Source: Allodiplogaster sudhausi (taxonomy: Eukaryota; Nematoda; Chromadorea; Rhabditida; Diplogasteridae). Taken from it: a stretch of DNA of 64,000 nt. Of the stretch, positions 46,732-59,110 are shown in pieces; position 1 is the first letter of the stretch, and each line of letters starts with the position of its first letter. The notes under the pieces were generated by a model. The model saw only the letters and a program-made list of their open reading frames with translations. It ran no database searches and was not told the DNA's origin. Position numbers and translations under genes: made by a program. The DNA lies in NCBI GenBank assembly GCA_945643635.1, contig CALZFC010000067.1:197501-261500 (forward strand), in the 5' to 3' direction.

Positions 46732-48490
46732 ATGCGCACATTCCCACGATCTTTGCTGCACTCCTTGCGAGTGCTGCACACCGCAATTTGTGTCGTCAGC
46801 GTCGCTCTCAACATCCTCGCCGCCGTCGCCATTCTGAGGCACAGCGACCGAAAGATCGGCACCTATCGATTTCTTCTCGCAGCCATTGTGGTCGTTGACT
46901 TCTTGTTCTAATCCTCCTCTTTTCTCACATCCTCTTTTTGGCTCACAGCTCATACAAATTATTAACGACATCATATTCGATGTCTTCGCCCGCTTTTCAT
47001 TCTTCCCACCTTCCTATTGCATTTACATCGATAGCTCCATCGAGCTTCTAGCAATATGGAAACTTACTTTGGGAAGATTTGTTGGTTTGGCAGGCTTCTC
47101 AACATTAAAAAAATCAGAATTTCTTTCAGCTTTTTGCACTCATTCCCGCAGAAGCTGGTATATTAATGGTGGTTCTCTGCTTCATCTATCGACACCAAGT
47201 AAGTCGCTTACTGATTTCAACACACTGTTCACCCATATCCGAAGTTGATGAAGTTGCACATGATTAATGTACATACATTTGTTGACGACTTAATGTGATA
47301 TTCATATACCGTATTTTCTCTATTAGTACCTGTCACTCTATTAAATTCCCTCTAATAGAACCCCCATTCAAATAGTGCACCCGTCCTAATAGTCTAATTC
47401 CTCGCTTCGAGACGTACCTCGAATGAATCCTGGAGGCATGGGATACTCATCCTAATTAACTAACTAGTCGCAAATTCATTCAAAATCTACCTTTAAACGG
47501 AATTCCAGTTACAAGTCCATTGAAGCCGAGTTATAAATCTCTTATTTTTCGAATAAACACTGTTAGTCAATCACATTGAAAAGTAGTTCCCCTTCTTCTA
47601 AAAGAACCCCCCCCCCCTCGTCGAATGGTGCCACTCCACCCGCAAGGGTATTGAAAAATTATACTCGCGGGGGGTACTAATAGAGTGATCGAACATACAT
47701 ATACATATGTACTTATGTATGTACATATATGTCCGATCACGAGAAAAGATTCGGGTGTGTCGTTAAAGGATAACGAGCTCGAGTCATTAAGCATCTCCAG
47801 TTGCCCGGCTCACGATGGCGATTATCAGACAGGGCGCTCATCGGCGTATATTGTACTCTGACCGGCGTAATGGCCTCAGTTGTCGTTTTTGCCTCACTTT
47901 TCCTGCACCCAATGTCTGCTGAACGGTCATCAATCAATAGGACGATTAGCACTTCAAAGACGACTCTTCTACAGTCTTCTCGCTAGTGTCTGTGAATTGC
48001 TCCCTATTCGAAGCCTTGATTTTGAATTTTACCATTTTAATTTTAATTTTTGGTTTTGCTTTGATTATTTTGATTGGATATTAAGATGCACACGATCATC
48101 TCAGAATCTTTGCTTCTTTTAGGTCTGCGTGCCGACATTCTGTCTCGCCTTTCCAATTGTCAATACTACTGCAATGGTTTTATTAAAGATTCAGAGTGAC
48201 AGTAAGTCCATGTAACTCAAGTCCATTATTAGAAACCGTACGAACTTACATGATTTTCATATCTTTCAGGTTATAGCAAAAATATGTTCTTAATAGATCT
48301 TTCGGCAGCCTCCGTTGTCGTATACTCGCTCCACTCGCCAGCGCAATCCCTGACAATTATGTTGACCACTGCGAGCTATCGAGACTTTCTTGTCGGACTA
48401 CTTCGATGGCTGAAATGCCGCAGGATCGCATGCTCACGAGAAAGTAGCGTCTCAACACCGTTCGTAATAAGACTGAATAATATGCCCTAA
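46732..48490 (+). pseudogene. Sri/Srh-like chemoreceptor, probably damaged
   Basis: Plus-strand exons with good splice sites: 46732-46890 (MRTFPRSLLHSLRVLHTAIC... LNILAAVAIL, then DRKIGTYRFLLAAIV), from 46949 (second helix, FDVFARFSFFPPSYCIYI), 47130-47198 (LFALIPAEAGILMVVLCFIY RHQ), from 47801 (RWRLSDRALIGVYCTLTGVM, fourth helix), about 47939-47987 (LALQRRLFYSLLAS), 48123-48201 (VCVPTFCLAFPIVNTTAMVL), 48270-48490 (sixth-seventh helix and tail, HSPAQSLTIMLTTASYRDF). The RHQ motif and final SYRDF fit the Str-superfamily Sri/Srh receptors. Damage: the extracellular loop between the 47801 and 47939 segments is missing and they are in different frames; a MITE (47309-47686) sits in the third intron. 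It could still be a functional allele if an unusual splice restores frame, which I judge unlikely. Confidence 0.62.
47309..47686. mobile_element. CCGTATTTTCTC MITE, diverged copy
   Basis: Left end intact (TACCGTATTTTCTCTATTAGT); right end decayed (GGGTACTAATAGAGTGATCG). The middle retains AGTCAATCACATTGAAAAGTAG and AGAACCCCCC. Lies in an intron of the Sri/Srh-like gene. Confidence 0.75.
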
Positions 48491-49589
48491 TGTTAATTTT
48501 GGGCATGAACTCCAAAGAAATAGCATTATTTACAACGGAATAAAGATTCAATCTTCGAAGATTATTTGTAACAATTACAATGAACGTGATAGGAGCTCAC
48601 TAGTTGGCCCAGGGTTAGCCATTTTACCAATTCTTTTTATAGTTGTTTGAAGGCAATTTATTTACGTTCGCAGTAGCTGAGTAGCTGAGTAGTTCGGCGT
48701 AATAAGGAGGGTGGCTTTGTTGTCGCCGGGGGCCGGCCGGCGACCAATGCTTTTATGAGACGATGTGGGAGGGAGAGGAAGGCAGAACGAAGAGGGTTAA
48801 TATGTCTTCGAAAGCCCAGAAAATGCAAGGAAAATACTTTATGAGTACAATTGCACCGGTATAAGCTCCCCAAAAGTTTTAAACACCTGCTTTTGTTGCC
48901 CAACAATAAGTCACCAGACTAGCGCTGTAAACAGCTTTATTTCAGATGCAACGGGAGATATTTCTGGGGGGGGGGCACTGACCGCTTGCGTAAAACCTCG
49001 AACCGCCTAAAATATTAATTCAGATTTTTAGAATTAACCTCTAAAGACACTGGAAATTTGTTATAAGCAATTATTTCGATCTCAAAATGCTATTGATATA
49101 TCCTGACTTTTACCAAACCCATTCGTACTTTCAATGCATACTCATCGCAAAGACTGAGTTCGGAATGGGGCTCCACGGCTCTTTCTTTGCCATCTCATCT
49201 GTTAATGTAAATGAGGTGTCGATGAATATTTGGCATTACTTCATGACCACACAGAAAGGAATTACAGCGACTTAAGAAGTATGCATAAGAACATATGTAC
49301 CTGCATACTGAATTATTCATTTTTTTCTCGATCAATAGTTTGGTCGGTGAAACGAATTATCTACTAATTAATTTATAACAGGGAAAAGAAGAAACCCTGA
49401 AAATTTCATTTCATTTGAATTCTCTAATCTTTAAAAAAAAGTTATATGTTCAGAAAACATGAATTCCCATTTTTTATGAGCGCCACTGTATATAATAAGT
49501 ATGTACAAAAATTTAATTCTTAATAAAGCCATGTACAATATATTTGGCTCTGTCTTACAATTACAGTAACAATAAAGTTAATTGATCTC
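48491..49589. other. no gene recognised
   Basis: Contains a short GC-rich patch (GGGGGCCGGCCGGCGACC near 48729) and a G run (48965-48975). Short frames only. Confidence 0.45.
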
Positions 49590-50350
49590 GTCTAAAAGTG
49601 CCAAACTCCATCCCAAACTCTCTAATTCCCTAACTGACTTGTTGCCGTCGACGTCGGGCTCGTCTGCTCGGCCGGTCGCTTTAAAGGAATTGTTGGAAAA
49701 TACATTGACGGAAATGGAAAAGAATTTGAATTTTAAATTTAACATAAATATTTCTGCTACGTAAGTAATATTAAGGAAAAAAATACGTTTCGCAATAAGA
49801 CTCCGAGGAGTCTTTTGATAGAAACCTGCTGCCACATACAACACGTTACGTCGGCATGTCTTCAAACAAAAAAATATTTCTTACCAAACTGGAAAACATT
49901 ATAGTAATTCCAATTAGTACGATTGGAATTTTTAAAAAAGCCAAAAAAATGTATTGTTACCATAATTTATTTATATTTCCAATGTTCACCTTTTGTTGTA
50001 GAGCAGACGAAGCGCAGCGACGACTATCAAAGCTGCCGTAGTGAAAATGAGATATTTTTTTTAGATTTTCTTGAAATGATGCTCAAGAAATATTATTTTT
50101 ACATAGTTTTCTTCTTACCAGGCATCGTCGCCATAGCTTCTCTATGAAATCTCCCCTGATCTCCTTCCGAAGGACATACGGAAATGAGGAGCGTCTGGAG
50201 AAAAGAAGTAACTTTTCTGATTCCGTATTTCTCAAAGCTAAAAAGCTTAAGTTAAATTTTTTTAAAGATCTTAGCGCACAAATGAAAGGCGGATTCGTTG
50301 AAAAACAGCGGCGGCTTCTCTACATAGACAGAGGTTTTATAGCGAAATGA
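49590..50350 (+). CDS. possible small orphan gene (three exons)
   Basis: A plus-strand chain with matching phases: up to 49760 (NSLTDLLPSTSGSSARPVAL KELLENTLTEMEKNLNF, donor GTAAGT), a short exon near 50003-50038 (ADEAQRRLSKL, donor GTAGTG after TTGTAG|), and 50122-50350 (HRRHSFSMKSPLISFRRTYG ... stop). The joins give an uninterrupted frame, and the product would be basic and soluble. No ATG upstream of 49590 is in frame before a stop, so the first exon is missing or the model is wrong. No family recognised. Confidence 0.3.
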
Positions 50351-50398
50351 CCTTTTTAAATTACCTTTTTTGAAATATTAAAAAAATAAAGTTGAAGC
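50351..50398. repeat. short duplicated motif
   Basis: CCTTTTTAAATTACCTTTTT and the following TGAAATATTAAAAAA.ATAAAGTT recur almost unchanged at 51974-52020. Probably ends of a degenerate repeat. Confidence 0.6.
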
Positions 50399-50457
50399 TA
50401 GTCTGATAAGAAAAAAAAAACGTAATTGCGGTTAACAACATTCAAAGATAATTTTTC

Positions 50458-50522
<65 letters not shown>
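50458..50522. repeat. (AT)n microsatellite
   Basis: About 60 bp of alternating A and T with one AAAT interruption. Confidence 0.95.
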
Positions 50523-50527
<5 letters not shown>

Positions 50528-51400
50528 AACAGTACAACATTGCATTGATGTTTGAATGGAAGGCAATTACTATATAAAGTCGTAATACTGTTCTTTAGAA
50601 TCAATGAATTTGAAAGAAAGTAAACACTTCTTGGAGGCGATAGACGAGGGTACGGTTGTAGATGGCCTTAGAGTAAATTCGCGCACTCTGCGCAGTTATT
50701 GTAAGTCAGCAGCGGAAATGCAGAGGAAATCCTGCGGGTGAATATGTCTGTCAAACGAAGGACATACACCTGCGACATTGTAAATTGAGTAAGCTTTGTG
50801 CCCTTAAGATGCTAAGAATAAAGCATTTACTTCTTTGAGAACCAAGCATAAAGCATTTACATCTTGTGCACTTAAAGCAGCATGTACACCCGTATTTTCT
50901 GCATAACATGCAAAGAACATAAATGAACTGTACCGCACCAAACATTTCCCTGATACAGGTACATTTTTTTAATGCAAATTTCTCGCGAATGCTGCACTTT
51001 TGAATCTTTTAAATTTGCAGATGTGGTCGCATGAAGGACATAGACTGACTAGTGTTAATAGCTTAAGTCATTATAAGAATGGGTCTCATGCTCCTTTAAA
51101 CCCTAATTGTAAGAATAAAGCATTTACAGATTATATTCTTAATACCGAAGCCATAGCTCCGTAAGTCACATACAAAGCATTACGAATCGGCCAAGAAGTA
51201 GACGAATCCGTCGTCAGCCTGAATGGTTAGGAAGAGAAAATTGCTTTAGAATTTACTTCCTTTCAAACACTCGCCTGTACGATGTGAAGACTTCCAGGCA
51301 CAGGAATAGAGTAGGAACCCACCCTTTCGATCATCGCACTTAAAGGGTTGGTCTATTTTTGTTGATCTTTAAAAACAAATTATAATTTTACACTATTCGG
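50523..51400. other. no gene; repeats of AATAAAGCATTTAC
   Basis: AATAAAGCATTTAC or ATAAAGCATTTAC occurs at about 50817, 50850 and 51114, spaced 33 and 264 bp. AATAAA words make polyadenylation signals possible, but no gene ends are evident. Confidence 0.45.
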
Positions 51401-51409
51401 CACATTCAT

Positions 51410-52310
51410 GAGAACTTCGCAAAAATGTCAACAAAGGTAGGATTTTCCGAGAATGTAACGACGACTCTGAGGACAATCAACTCATATTTGTTCATGCCGC
51501 GAAACCAAACGTAGAAGTTGTCGCCCATGTACACGTGCGTTTTTAGGTACATCCTGTGATCTGAAAATGATAAACGGATACTTTGAAGATATTTGCAAAC
51601 GGTGAATTAAGGCCGTCAGGCTTTTGCCTTGGAAGAGCGTGCTCTGAAATTACACACAATCCACGATGTCACGATAAGAAAACCTAGAAAAAATGAGGAG
51701 GCCATTAGAATTCCTTCTGAATTGTACATAGCCGGAAGGAAATTACCTGATCTAGCTTATAAATATGAATGAACTGGAGGCGAATTCCGTCACAGTTTCC
51801 CCGGCCGGATAGCTTTTCATCGCGATAATTGTTCGAAATTATCACGCTTTCCGGAGTTATTCCAAACTGAATCATGAATAATTCGCAGTGCACTTTCTGA
51901 GAAAAAATGCACTTATTTTCATTTGGGAACTTTATGATTGAGAGCTAATTGTCATGGAGAAAAGTTGCTTGTCCTTTTTAAATTACCTTTTTTGAAATAT
52001 TAAAAAAAATAAAGTTCATGCTCACCGAAAAAATTTTGTCACGGTCCCTTTTTGGCTCTTTGATCTTGTCGCAAACTTTGCATTGGACGAACAATTTGAA
52101 GGCGCGTTAGAGTCGTTAAATTCAATCAGTCTACAAATTTTATAGGCAATTTGAATGAATCCTTATTTTATTTTGTCAAATTACACGCCTGTCAACGAGA
52201 GCGCGATAACTGGCAGGCAGAGCAGTTTCGCCCCTGAACAAAGAAGAGGACGAAGAGAAGCAGAAAGAGAAGGCAGAGCAAAGGAGGAGAAAGGGCAGAG
52301 AAAGAAGAGA
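51410..52310 (-). CDS. possible orphan secreted protein gene
   Basis: Minus-strand coding-like segments in order: a hydrophobic leader region at about 52200-52310 (PPLLCLLFLLLFVLFFVQG then RNCSACQLSRS in one frame; MSGQLLFFLCPF in another), about 52025-52100 (KVCDKIKEPKRDRDKIF), 51735-51899 (KVHCELFMIQFGITPESVII .. GRGNCDGIRLQFIHIYKLDQ, donor GTAATT) and 51410-51545 (MYLKTHVYMGDNFYVWFRGM ... VVVTFSENPTFVDIFAKF). Paired Cys and beta-rich composition suggest an extracellular domain. The exact chain and start could not be fixed and no family is recognised. It lies directly downstream of the DEG/ENaC gene on the same strand, so some pieces might be that gene's 3' exons. Confidence 0.35.
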
Positions 52311-53087
52311 AGTTGACCACTCATGGCGTAAGAAGATGGGTAATGTGAAGACTGGTATAGACTCAGTTTGATATTGCCTTCATATTGCACAGTGCAAGTA
52401 CGGCATGAAAAGGCACTTTTGAAGTCTAGGTTTCCCAATTTCGTTATGAAAGGAGGCCTTCCGGATCATGAGTTCCTTTATGAAACTTTTTATTCCGATA
52501 CATCCTTGGCACGTAGATGCAGCCAGGAATATCGAACGCAGTGTGTGCGCGTGAGTAGAGTTTTGCCCGGACAAGGGGAACCAATCATCAAATCCTCAAC
52601 TCGACACATCCTGTTATGACACCTTCCAAGTTATCCAGTACAAAAATTGTTGTTCATATATTTGCGGGTTATTTCGCAGTAGGTTCACTATTTATTCCAT
52701 ATAAAGTTTGAGAGATTGACAGGTTAAGAGCCTATGAACGGGAAGGAGGCGGAGCAAAGACATGACTCATGGTAGGGAGGAAGAAGAGAGAGCTTGGAGA
52801 GAATCGGAGAGTAAATACATTTAAACATGTGACGTTATCTACTGGATGATGCTGAATCGTTTCGCTTCAATAGCAGGAGGTTGCTCATTCATTTCCTGAG
52901 TAATGAAAATAATCCTATTTTTCTTTTCACCTTCTGATGTATAGTATATATGTTTGTATATATGCATATTTAAGATCCGTTAAATTCTTTCAAAATTGAA
53001 GCGCTATAATAGATGCAACGCTTTAATATCTTTTTGCATCTGGAAAAATGTTCTGCTTGCTCGCCAAAAAATATTCAAATACCTTAC

Positions 53088-56000
53088 CGTTTCGTCTTCG
53101 TGAGGCGTCGTCTTTTTGACTGCGATCTGACTCTTAATTCGATGAATTACAAAGAGAACAACGACGAAGAGACACATCGCTATCTCGATCACGGCGATGC
53201 CAGAAAGGCCAAGCCAGATTCCAGTTCGGAGAAAGCGTCCGAAATCTAGTTTTAAAATAAATATATAAGAAATACTAAATAATTATTCTTACCGTATACG
53301 ACGGATTCTCGGTGTACACTTTCTGCGCCAGAGTTCCAAAGTAGACATTCACAATGAGCGCGTTCCTTTTGTACCTAAATATGTATGAATGTTTGAGGCA
53401 TACTTCTGCTTATGTTGGAGAAATTGCGAACCACGTGATACAATCATCGACTGAGGCGAAGTTGATGTTCCAAGGCTCGCAACTGCCGAGCTGTAATTGA
53501 AGATTATTTTGATCACCGATAAATAATTAATTCAGGATCGAATTGCCGCGTTCACTCAAGCAGCTGTGGCCTGGGGTCGAAAATATTCGGCTTCGGCCCA
53601 CGTGGGCGGGGGGCCGGCCACCCATACACCCTAGAAGTTGGCACTCTCATTCTCGCGCGCCATTACGCAAACGAGAGCGCGAAAGGAAGCGGCAATTTGA
53701 AATCTCACTTAATCTTGCTGTGCCCCATTAAGAATGTTTTGAAGTGCCATATGTGCCCGTAGACATAAACGTACATATAATAACAGAATAAATCAGCAAA
53801 TTATAAGATGTCTTAAATTTGTCAAAATAGTGCCCATTTTGGTAATGAAAATTTCAGAACTGACGCCAGCAGTGCCGCTGTTCGCCAAAAGTTCTTGAGT
53901 TGTCGATGCTTCTCTCTTGCGTCGACCGCCCTCTAACAATATTTTTAAAGGTATTTTAAAACATCAACAGAATTCAACGCTGATATTAACCGAAACCTAG
54001 GTTTTGACAAAAGTGTAATTATGTGTATCAAAGCATGCATACCTGGGCATGTTGGAAACTGCGTAAGATCACAGCCCTGAGCCCACGTCAAGTCCGAAAC
54101 GCGCAGTCGATCTCCTTCGTCAACACAGAAAAGTTCTGTTTCCGGGTAGTTGTTAATCCGATCTTGATGGGAACACTGAATCAGTGTTGCGAAGAATGTA
54201 CATACATATAAACAAAATACTCATCATTGCCAGGTATTAATTTTGAGCTTCTTCTTAAATAAGATAACATTCTGATTAAACATTCAATCCGAACTAAAAC
54301 ATCTTCATGTAATTTCCACAATATTTAATCACTTTGCTTCTGATTAAGATATAAAAGTAAATTATCAAGAAAAAAATTTCGAACTGTGTAATGTGCCGAA
54401 TTCGGATTATTGTTAGCCCTCTTACGACGCAATATAGGATATAGAAGACCTGTTGCTTTGAAAGCAAAACATTAGATTAACAACTACTTATAACTGATAG
54501 TTCTGGTCAAAGTTAAGGAATCAATAGGAGAATCCATATTGTTGACGGACATCCAAATGAAACGAAGTAAAGGCACGACGTGATATAATGATAATAGCTT
54601 TGATATAAGTATAGGTCAGAAGGGTATGAAGAGTGGTAAGCATTTTCATGACTCCTTTTGTACACGCTGGTAAGACAAATATGAAAATACCTGTATTACA
54701 GGGCGGAAATCTTGAAAGGTCGCAGTCTGCCACATGATCTGCGCAGCTATAAAGAAGCGCTCCGGAGCTACTGTCGATACAAAAGCACTGATTGCTGCCT
54801 TCGAGAGCGTAGTCAATCGTGGCCTTGTGCAAACACATCCCTAAAGACTGTTCTGGTACTATTTTCCACAATATAATATTTGAATGCTTGTAAAGGCTGT
54901 ACTGCGTTCAGCTTTCTTTTTCTCTGAATCCTTAATTGTATTAATGCTCTACCGCGTAGTAGTTCAATTCGGATCCCAGTATTCGGAGATCAGAGCGGGA
55001 AGTATCTGGCGTATGGACTTCCCGCTCTGATCTTGACTTCCTGTAAAAATACCACAAACACGAATATAGCACGCGTACATATAAATTGACCACGGCAATT
55101 TGATGTCGTTGTCGTCGCAAGGCTCGAATGCATTTCACTGTCAACAAGACCTTGTTCCATAATGTATGTATGTATGTTCATAGAAAGCATACAACGAAGA
55201 GGCTACTCCGCTCACAATCTTCCATTGTTCGGCATTGCGGCGCGCTGTTACTGCCAAGAGGAATGCGAGGGTCGGCGCAACCGCATCTGATTGGGTCAAT
55301 CTTTACTTATTGTTAGCGCTTAGCCATATTTCTTTGTATTAACTGAATTTGTCTTATTGCTGCTTTTTGTAGGTGAAAAAATATGAATATGAAAATGGTA
55401 GAGAAAAGACAAATTGCAACCGTTTGATAGTCAGCCGCTGCCTGCAGCTGTTCATGCAGCCCTGCTGCGTGTAGTTCTTTCCCTAAAGACTGTTCTAGTA
55501 TTATTTTCCACAATATTGTCTTTGAAAGCTTGTAAAGGCTGTACTGCGTTCAGTTTTCTTTTTCTCTGAATCCTTAATTGTATTAGTGCTCTACCGTGTA
55601 GTAGTTCAATTCGGATCCCAGGCCATCGGCGCATCTCGCGTATGGACTTCCCGCTCTGATCTTGACTTCCTGTAAAAATACTACAAACCCGAATATAGCA
55701 CGCGTACATATAAATGGCCACGGCAATTTGATATCTACATTATTTTTATGTGATCATCTTGATTGTATCATATTTCAAGTTGAAACTTGGCTAACAATTA
55801 CGCGAAAACATATAGGCAAATTGTTTTTTTTTTAAATAAATATGTTGTTAACACTTTACTTACGCACCTTTTCAATAACAATGGACGTTTGCTTCCCAAC
55901 TGCAACGGGGATTTGCCGAACGACCGCATATGGATATCTCAAGTTGTATTGGCTAATAGTGAGTCTATTTTTAGCTTGTGTCCATTTATATTGATCAGTC

Positions 56001-57062
56001 ACTACCTTCTGTCATGAATTGCAAGTCGACAGCTCGCTGTTTCAGAAGTGGGCAAGAAGTCGTTGTCCAACGTTAAGGGATGTTCTTGCTGAGTGCGATG
56101 TTTTCTTTTCTTTTAAAGTGCATGTATATAAAGAAAACCAGGGTCTCTAAACTATATACTTTCCTGCAATCGATACATATGTTCCTGTAATTGTGTGCGC
56201 AAATAAAGCAGATTAAAAGTGTTTAAAACCCTAACATTTTGCACTGCCTGCCACCGAGAGTGCATTCTGTTACCAAGTCATCAAAGGTGTACATCGCTGG
56301 TATCTGAATCGTTTTGGTCTTGGAGAATAAAATACAATTAAATTCTTATTTAACGTGCCTTCTCCTCTTCTGTCATGCTTGCTGCGAGGAGCATTACCAT
56401 ATTTTTGGTAACAAGTTGTCTCTCTCGTGGATTCATCGCAGTCTTAAATCATTATTATGTAGCTACATACCAAGGTCATATTTACTAAGGAATGAAGATG
56501 TTAAGGATTAGTGTGATATTTTTTGTGTGAGTACAGCTCCTACGTACCAGTCCATAAGAGTCGTTAGTTTGCAGACCATTACAAATTGCTTGATATGACA
56601 GCAGAAGTTCCGAAATTGCGCCAAACGATTTATTATTGTTGACTTCCGACAATTTGTACGGATTGGAGTTGCAGAAGGTTACGGTGGGAAATTCCTGTGG
56701 CACGAGAAGAGTTCATCATAACAGATTTGAAGCAACGTTACCTGCATTGCAAACTCAACCGTCGTTGTCATGTGAGAAGGAAAAGCGAGATAGCGGACGA
56801 CGGAAAGAGCGACGCTTATGACAAAGGCAACTCCACTGTCGAAAAGAATTGCATCAATCTTGACAAGGGCTGATTCAGTGGAATTGAACTATGTTTTACT
56901 TCGTGAAAGCAGTAATCACTTCACAATTTACAGCACAATTGACGCGATTCCCCAATAGATTCGCTCCAGTTTAGTGTCGCAGCAGCAGAAGAAGCGAATG
57001 CACGCAATTGAGGACCAGCGAGCAAAGTCAAAGAGGACGCTCAGAAGTGTCGCTTTTGCCAT
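53088..57062 (-). CDS. DEG/ENaC (degenerin/epithelial sodium channel) subunit
   Basis: Two-helix amiloride-sensitive-type cation channel subunit. Minus-strand exons found: 56932-57062 (cytoplasmic N-terminus, MAKATLLSVLFDFARWSSIA), 56742-56835 (first helix GVAFVISVALSVVRYLAFP), 56548-56694 (EFPTVTFCNSNPYKLSEV, the post-TM1 family motif), about 55893-55960 (YPYAVVRQIPVAVGKQTSIV), 55584-55675 (EVKIRAGSPYARCADGLGSE), 55427-55495 (NYTQQGCMNSCRQRLTIKR), about 55205-55283 (CGCADPRIPLGSNSAPQC), 54711-54860 and 54050-54175 (two related Cys-rich segments, CDLSRFPPC and CDLTQFPTC), about 53780-53935, 53436-53495 (LGSCEPWNINFASVDDCITW), 53296-53376 (NALIVNVYFGTLAQKVYTEN), 53088-53245 (second helix, GIWLGLSGIAVIEIAMCLFV; GLS occupies the GxS selectivity filter). 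TM1 exons join in phase; some later joins do not, and a good acceptor before 57062 suggests an upstream exon. Length is similar to nematode family members. Confidence 0.83.
54840..55040 (-). pseudogene. duplicated exon block inside the DEG/ENaC gene
   Basis: 54840-55040 repeats 55490-55676: both contain ATTTTCCACAATAT, CTTGTAAAGGCTGTACTGCG, TTTTTCTCTGAATCC, TAGTAGTTCAATTCGGATCCC and CTTCCCGCTCTGATCTTGAC. In the 55-kb copy the exon reads SPYARCADGLGSELNYY. In this copy the Cys-bearing part is replaced and the frame stops (SPYARYFPL then TGA), because a 16-bp inverted repeat has formed (54988-55003 with 55017-55032). This copy is a dead exon lying in an intron. Confidence 0.75.
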
Positions 57063-58807
57063 GAGCCAGATCTGAAGATAAAATTAGTTGAGAGAAGAAA
57101 TAATATGTTACAGAGTTAGTTGACTGTCTATATATGCAGGGGCATCTGTATAAAAGCGTAGTGAACGGAGGGTGAATAGACAAGTACTTCTGAGAAATGG
57201 AAGAAGATTTCCACCTAAATTCCATAGCAACCCATGACGACAATGGGCCAATTTCGTGGGTGTGGGTTAAAGTCCTTTCCAAACGACATTCGATCTTTCG
57301 CTTAGAAGCCTTGCTTCACCCCTGCATTTCAAATCAAGTATGTATGTACATTCCAAGTATGTCAGCCAGCTGATGTTTCCCTTTTGCAATAATTAGTGTC
57401 GAAGACTTGACTCCATTCTTGCCGATGATCAGGGCCACCTGCCGGCCTAATCATCTATTCAGGAACTACATATGATTCTTATTGACGACATATTCCGCAA
57501 TAAAACCACCGCTAAGCATGTTCAGGCACACTTAAATATTTCAGAAACGAATTCGCAATCCACCGGATAAGTGCAAATTTTCAAGTTAAACCCTTTTTCT
57601 CTGTACTACGAGTATTCACCCGAGAAAATACACATGCCTTTCATGCTCAAATGTTCACATTTGTTACAGGTCTATTGATATGACGATAGATTTTTTTTTA
57701 AATATATGTACATATATGTATGTTCACATGTTCAGGCCTCTCTCTTTCGACTTCATAAAACCTCATTTGCTTTCTCAAGATTTAGCTTAATTTTTCACTC
57801 GGTTCAGCTGTACATGCGGTTTTTCTTGCGCGTCAGCCATGAAATCAAGCATATTTTGTGATATGGTTGATCATTGTCGAGCTCGAAATTTAGTAATACA
57901 AGAAGTATTGACTGAAAATGCTGTTTTACATATGTAGTATCCAGTTGAATCGAAATGACGATTTGCTTGCTCACAATCAGCAAACCATTGTGCAGGAGTT
58001 ATTCGGCACAGAGCAGAGTTTAATGATTTTTGACGCAGTGCTTTTAAGTTTGTAAGACAGCTTGTATAGAAGAGATTGTAAGACAGTAGGTCAACACATT
58101 ATATGAATGCGTTTGAAATTGTTGAAATAAAGAATCAAAAATATGTATATAAAAATGCCAAATTGCCTCTCCCATTATTCTACATTCCCAAACAGTATGC
58201 CAAACAAGCATTTGAATTGTGTGCATGCTTGTTTTCCAACTTTGTGACATATACTTTTTTATTCGTAATTATTTTTTTCGACCTAGAGGATGAGAAGGAT
58301 GGGTAGATAGTAAAACGGTGCGATAATAAACGCTGCGTTGACGCGAAAGCCACCTGTCATGCTCGACTATCATGATTATTTTATTTTCCGACCAATTCTG
58401 ACACAAGAAACGCTCATTTGCACGCTGGCTAATGATCGCGATTTGCATGCTCATTTATTCAATTCGAAATTTGTAATATTAATTATAAAGTTACCTACTT
58501 TATTCCCATATCACTTTCACTGTAGCTTAACATTAGGCCATTCTCATTTGTCGCCATTCTCAAACAATATGTCAACAATGGGTATTTTCATTATATTAAA
58601 AGAGGGAAGAAAGGTTTGGGTAATAAATGTGAGTTATGTACATATGTACATTTCTAAAATGGGGGAAATGAAGAAGAGAATGAGTGTTTGAAATAATTAT
58701 GTGTAGTACGTTTCACTTGAAGACGTTTCTTAAAATCTTGTAAAGAAATAACATAATAATGCATTTTTGTTGTTGTAAGTAAAATAAAATAAATTCAGTG
58801 TAAGATT
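57063..58807. other. no confident gene; repeat near the end
   Basis: Possible missing first exon of the channel gene on minus near 57200-57290. Bases 58320-58460 are another copy of the chemoreceptor-flank repeat (GTTGACGCGAAAGCCACCTG TCATGCTC, TATTTTCCGACCAATTCTGA), also at 62990-63120. The rest is AT-rich. Confidence 0.45.
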
Positions 58808-58893
58808 TCACATCGTGCGTGATGATGTCATATTGGCCTTTGGCAACTTCGATTGGAATCGTGACAAGGAGACGAAGCCGACGGAGTCCGACG
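58808..58893 (-). pseudogene. relic of the Srsx last exon
   Basis: The minus strand reads SDSVGFVSLSRFQSKLPKAN then MTSSRTM and a stop, paralleling ESVTPSRFQVKSPLQKAK MTSSRR of the Srsx gene's last exon. A GA tract (58915-58990) takes the place of the preceding intron. No other receptor exon is present. Confidence 0.7.
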
Positions 58894-58998
58894 AGAGAAG
58901 AGAGGGGACTAGAGAAACAGAGAGTGAGGGAATGAGAGAGATGCAGAGAGAGAGTGAGAGAGATATCAAGAAAGAAACTGAGAGAGTAGAGCTGCATA

Positions 58999-59110
58999 CC
59001 GTATTTTTCTCTATTAGTGCCCCTCCCTCTATTAGAACCCCCCCCCCTCTAATAGTGCCCCCCTCTCGCACGGGTATTGAAAAATCGTACACTAATAGAG
59101 AAAAGTACCG
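58999..59110. mobile_element. CCGTATTTTCTC MITE, 112-bp short copy
   Basis: Both ends are present (CCGTATTTTTCTCTATTAGTG .. ACTAATAGAGAAAAGTACCG) with the C-run subterminal parts but no middle. An internally deleted derivative. Confidence 0.8.
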
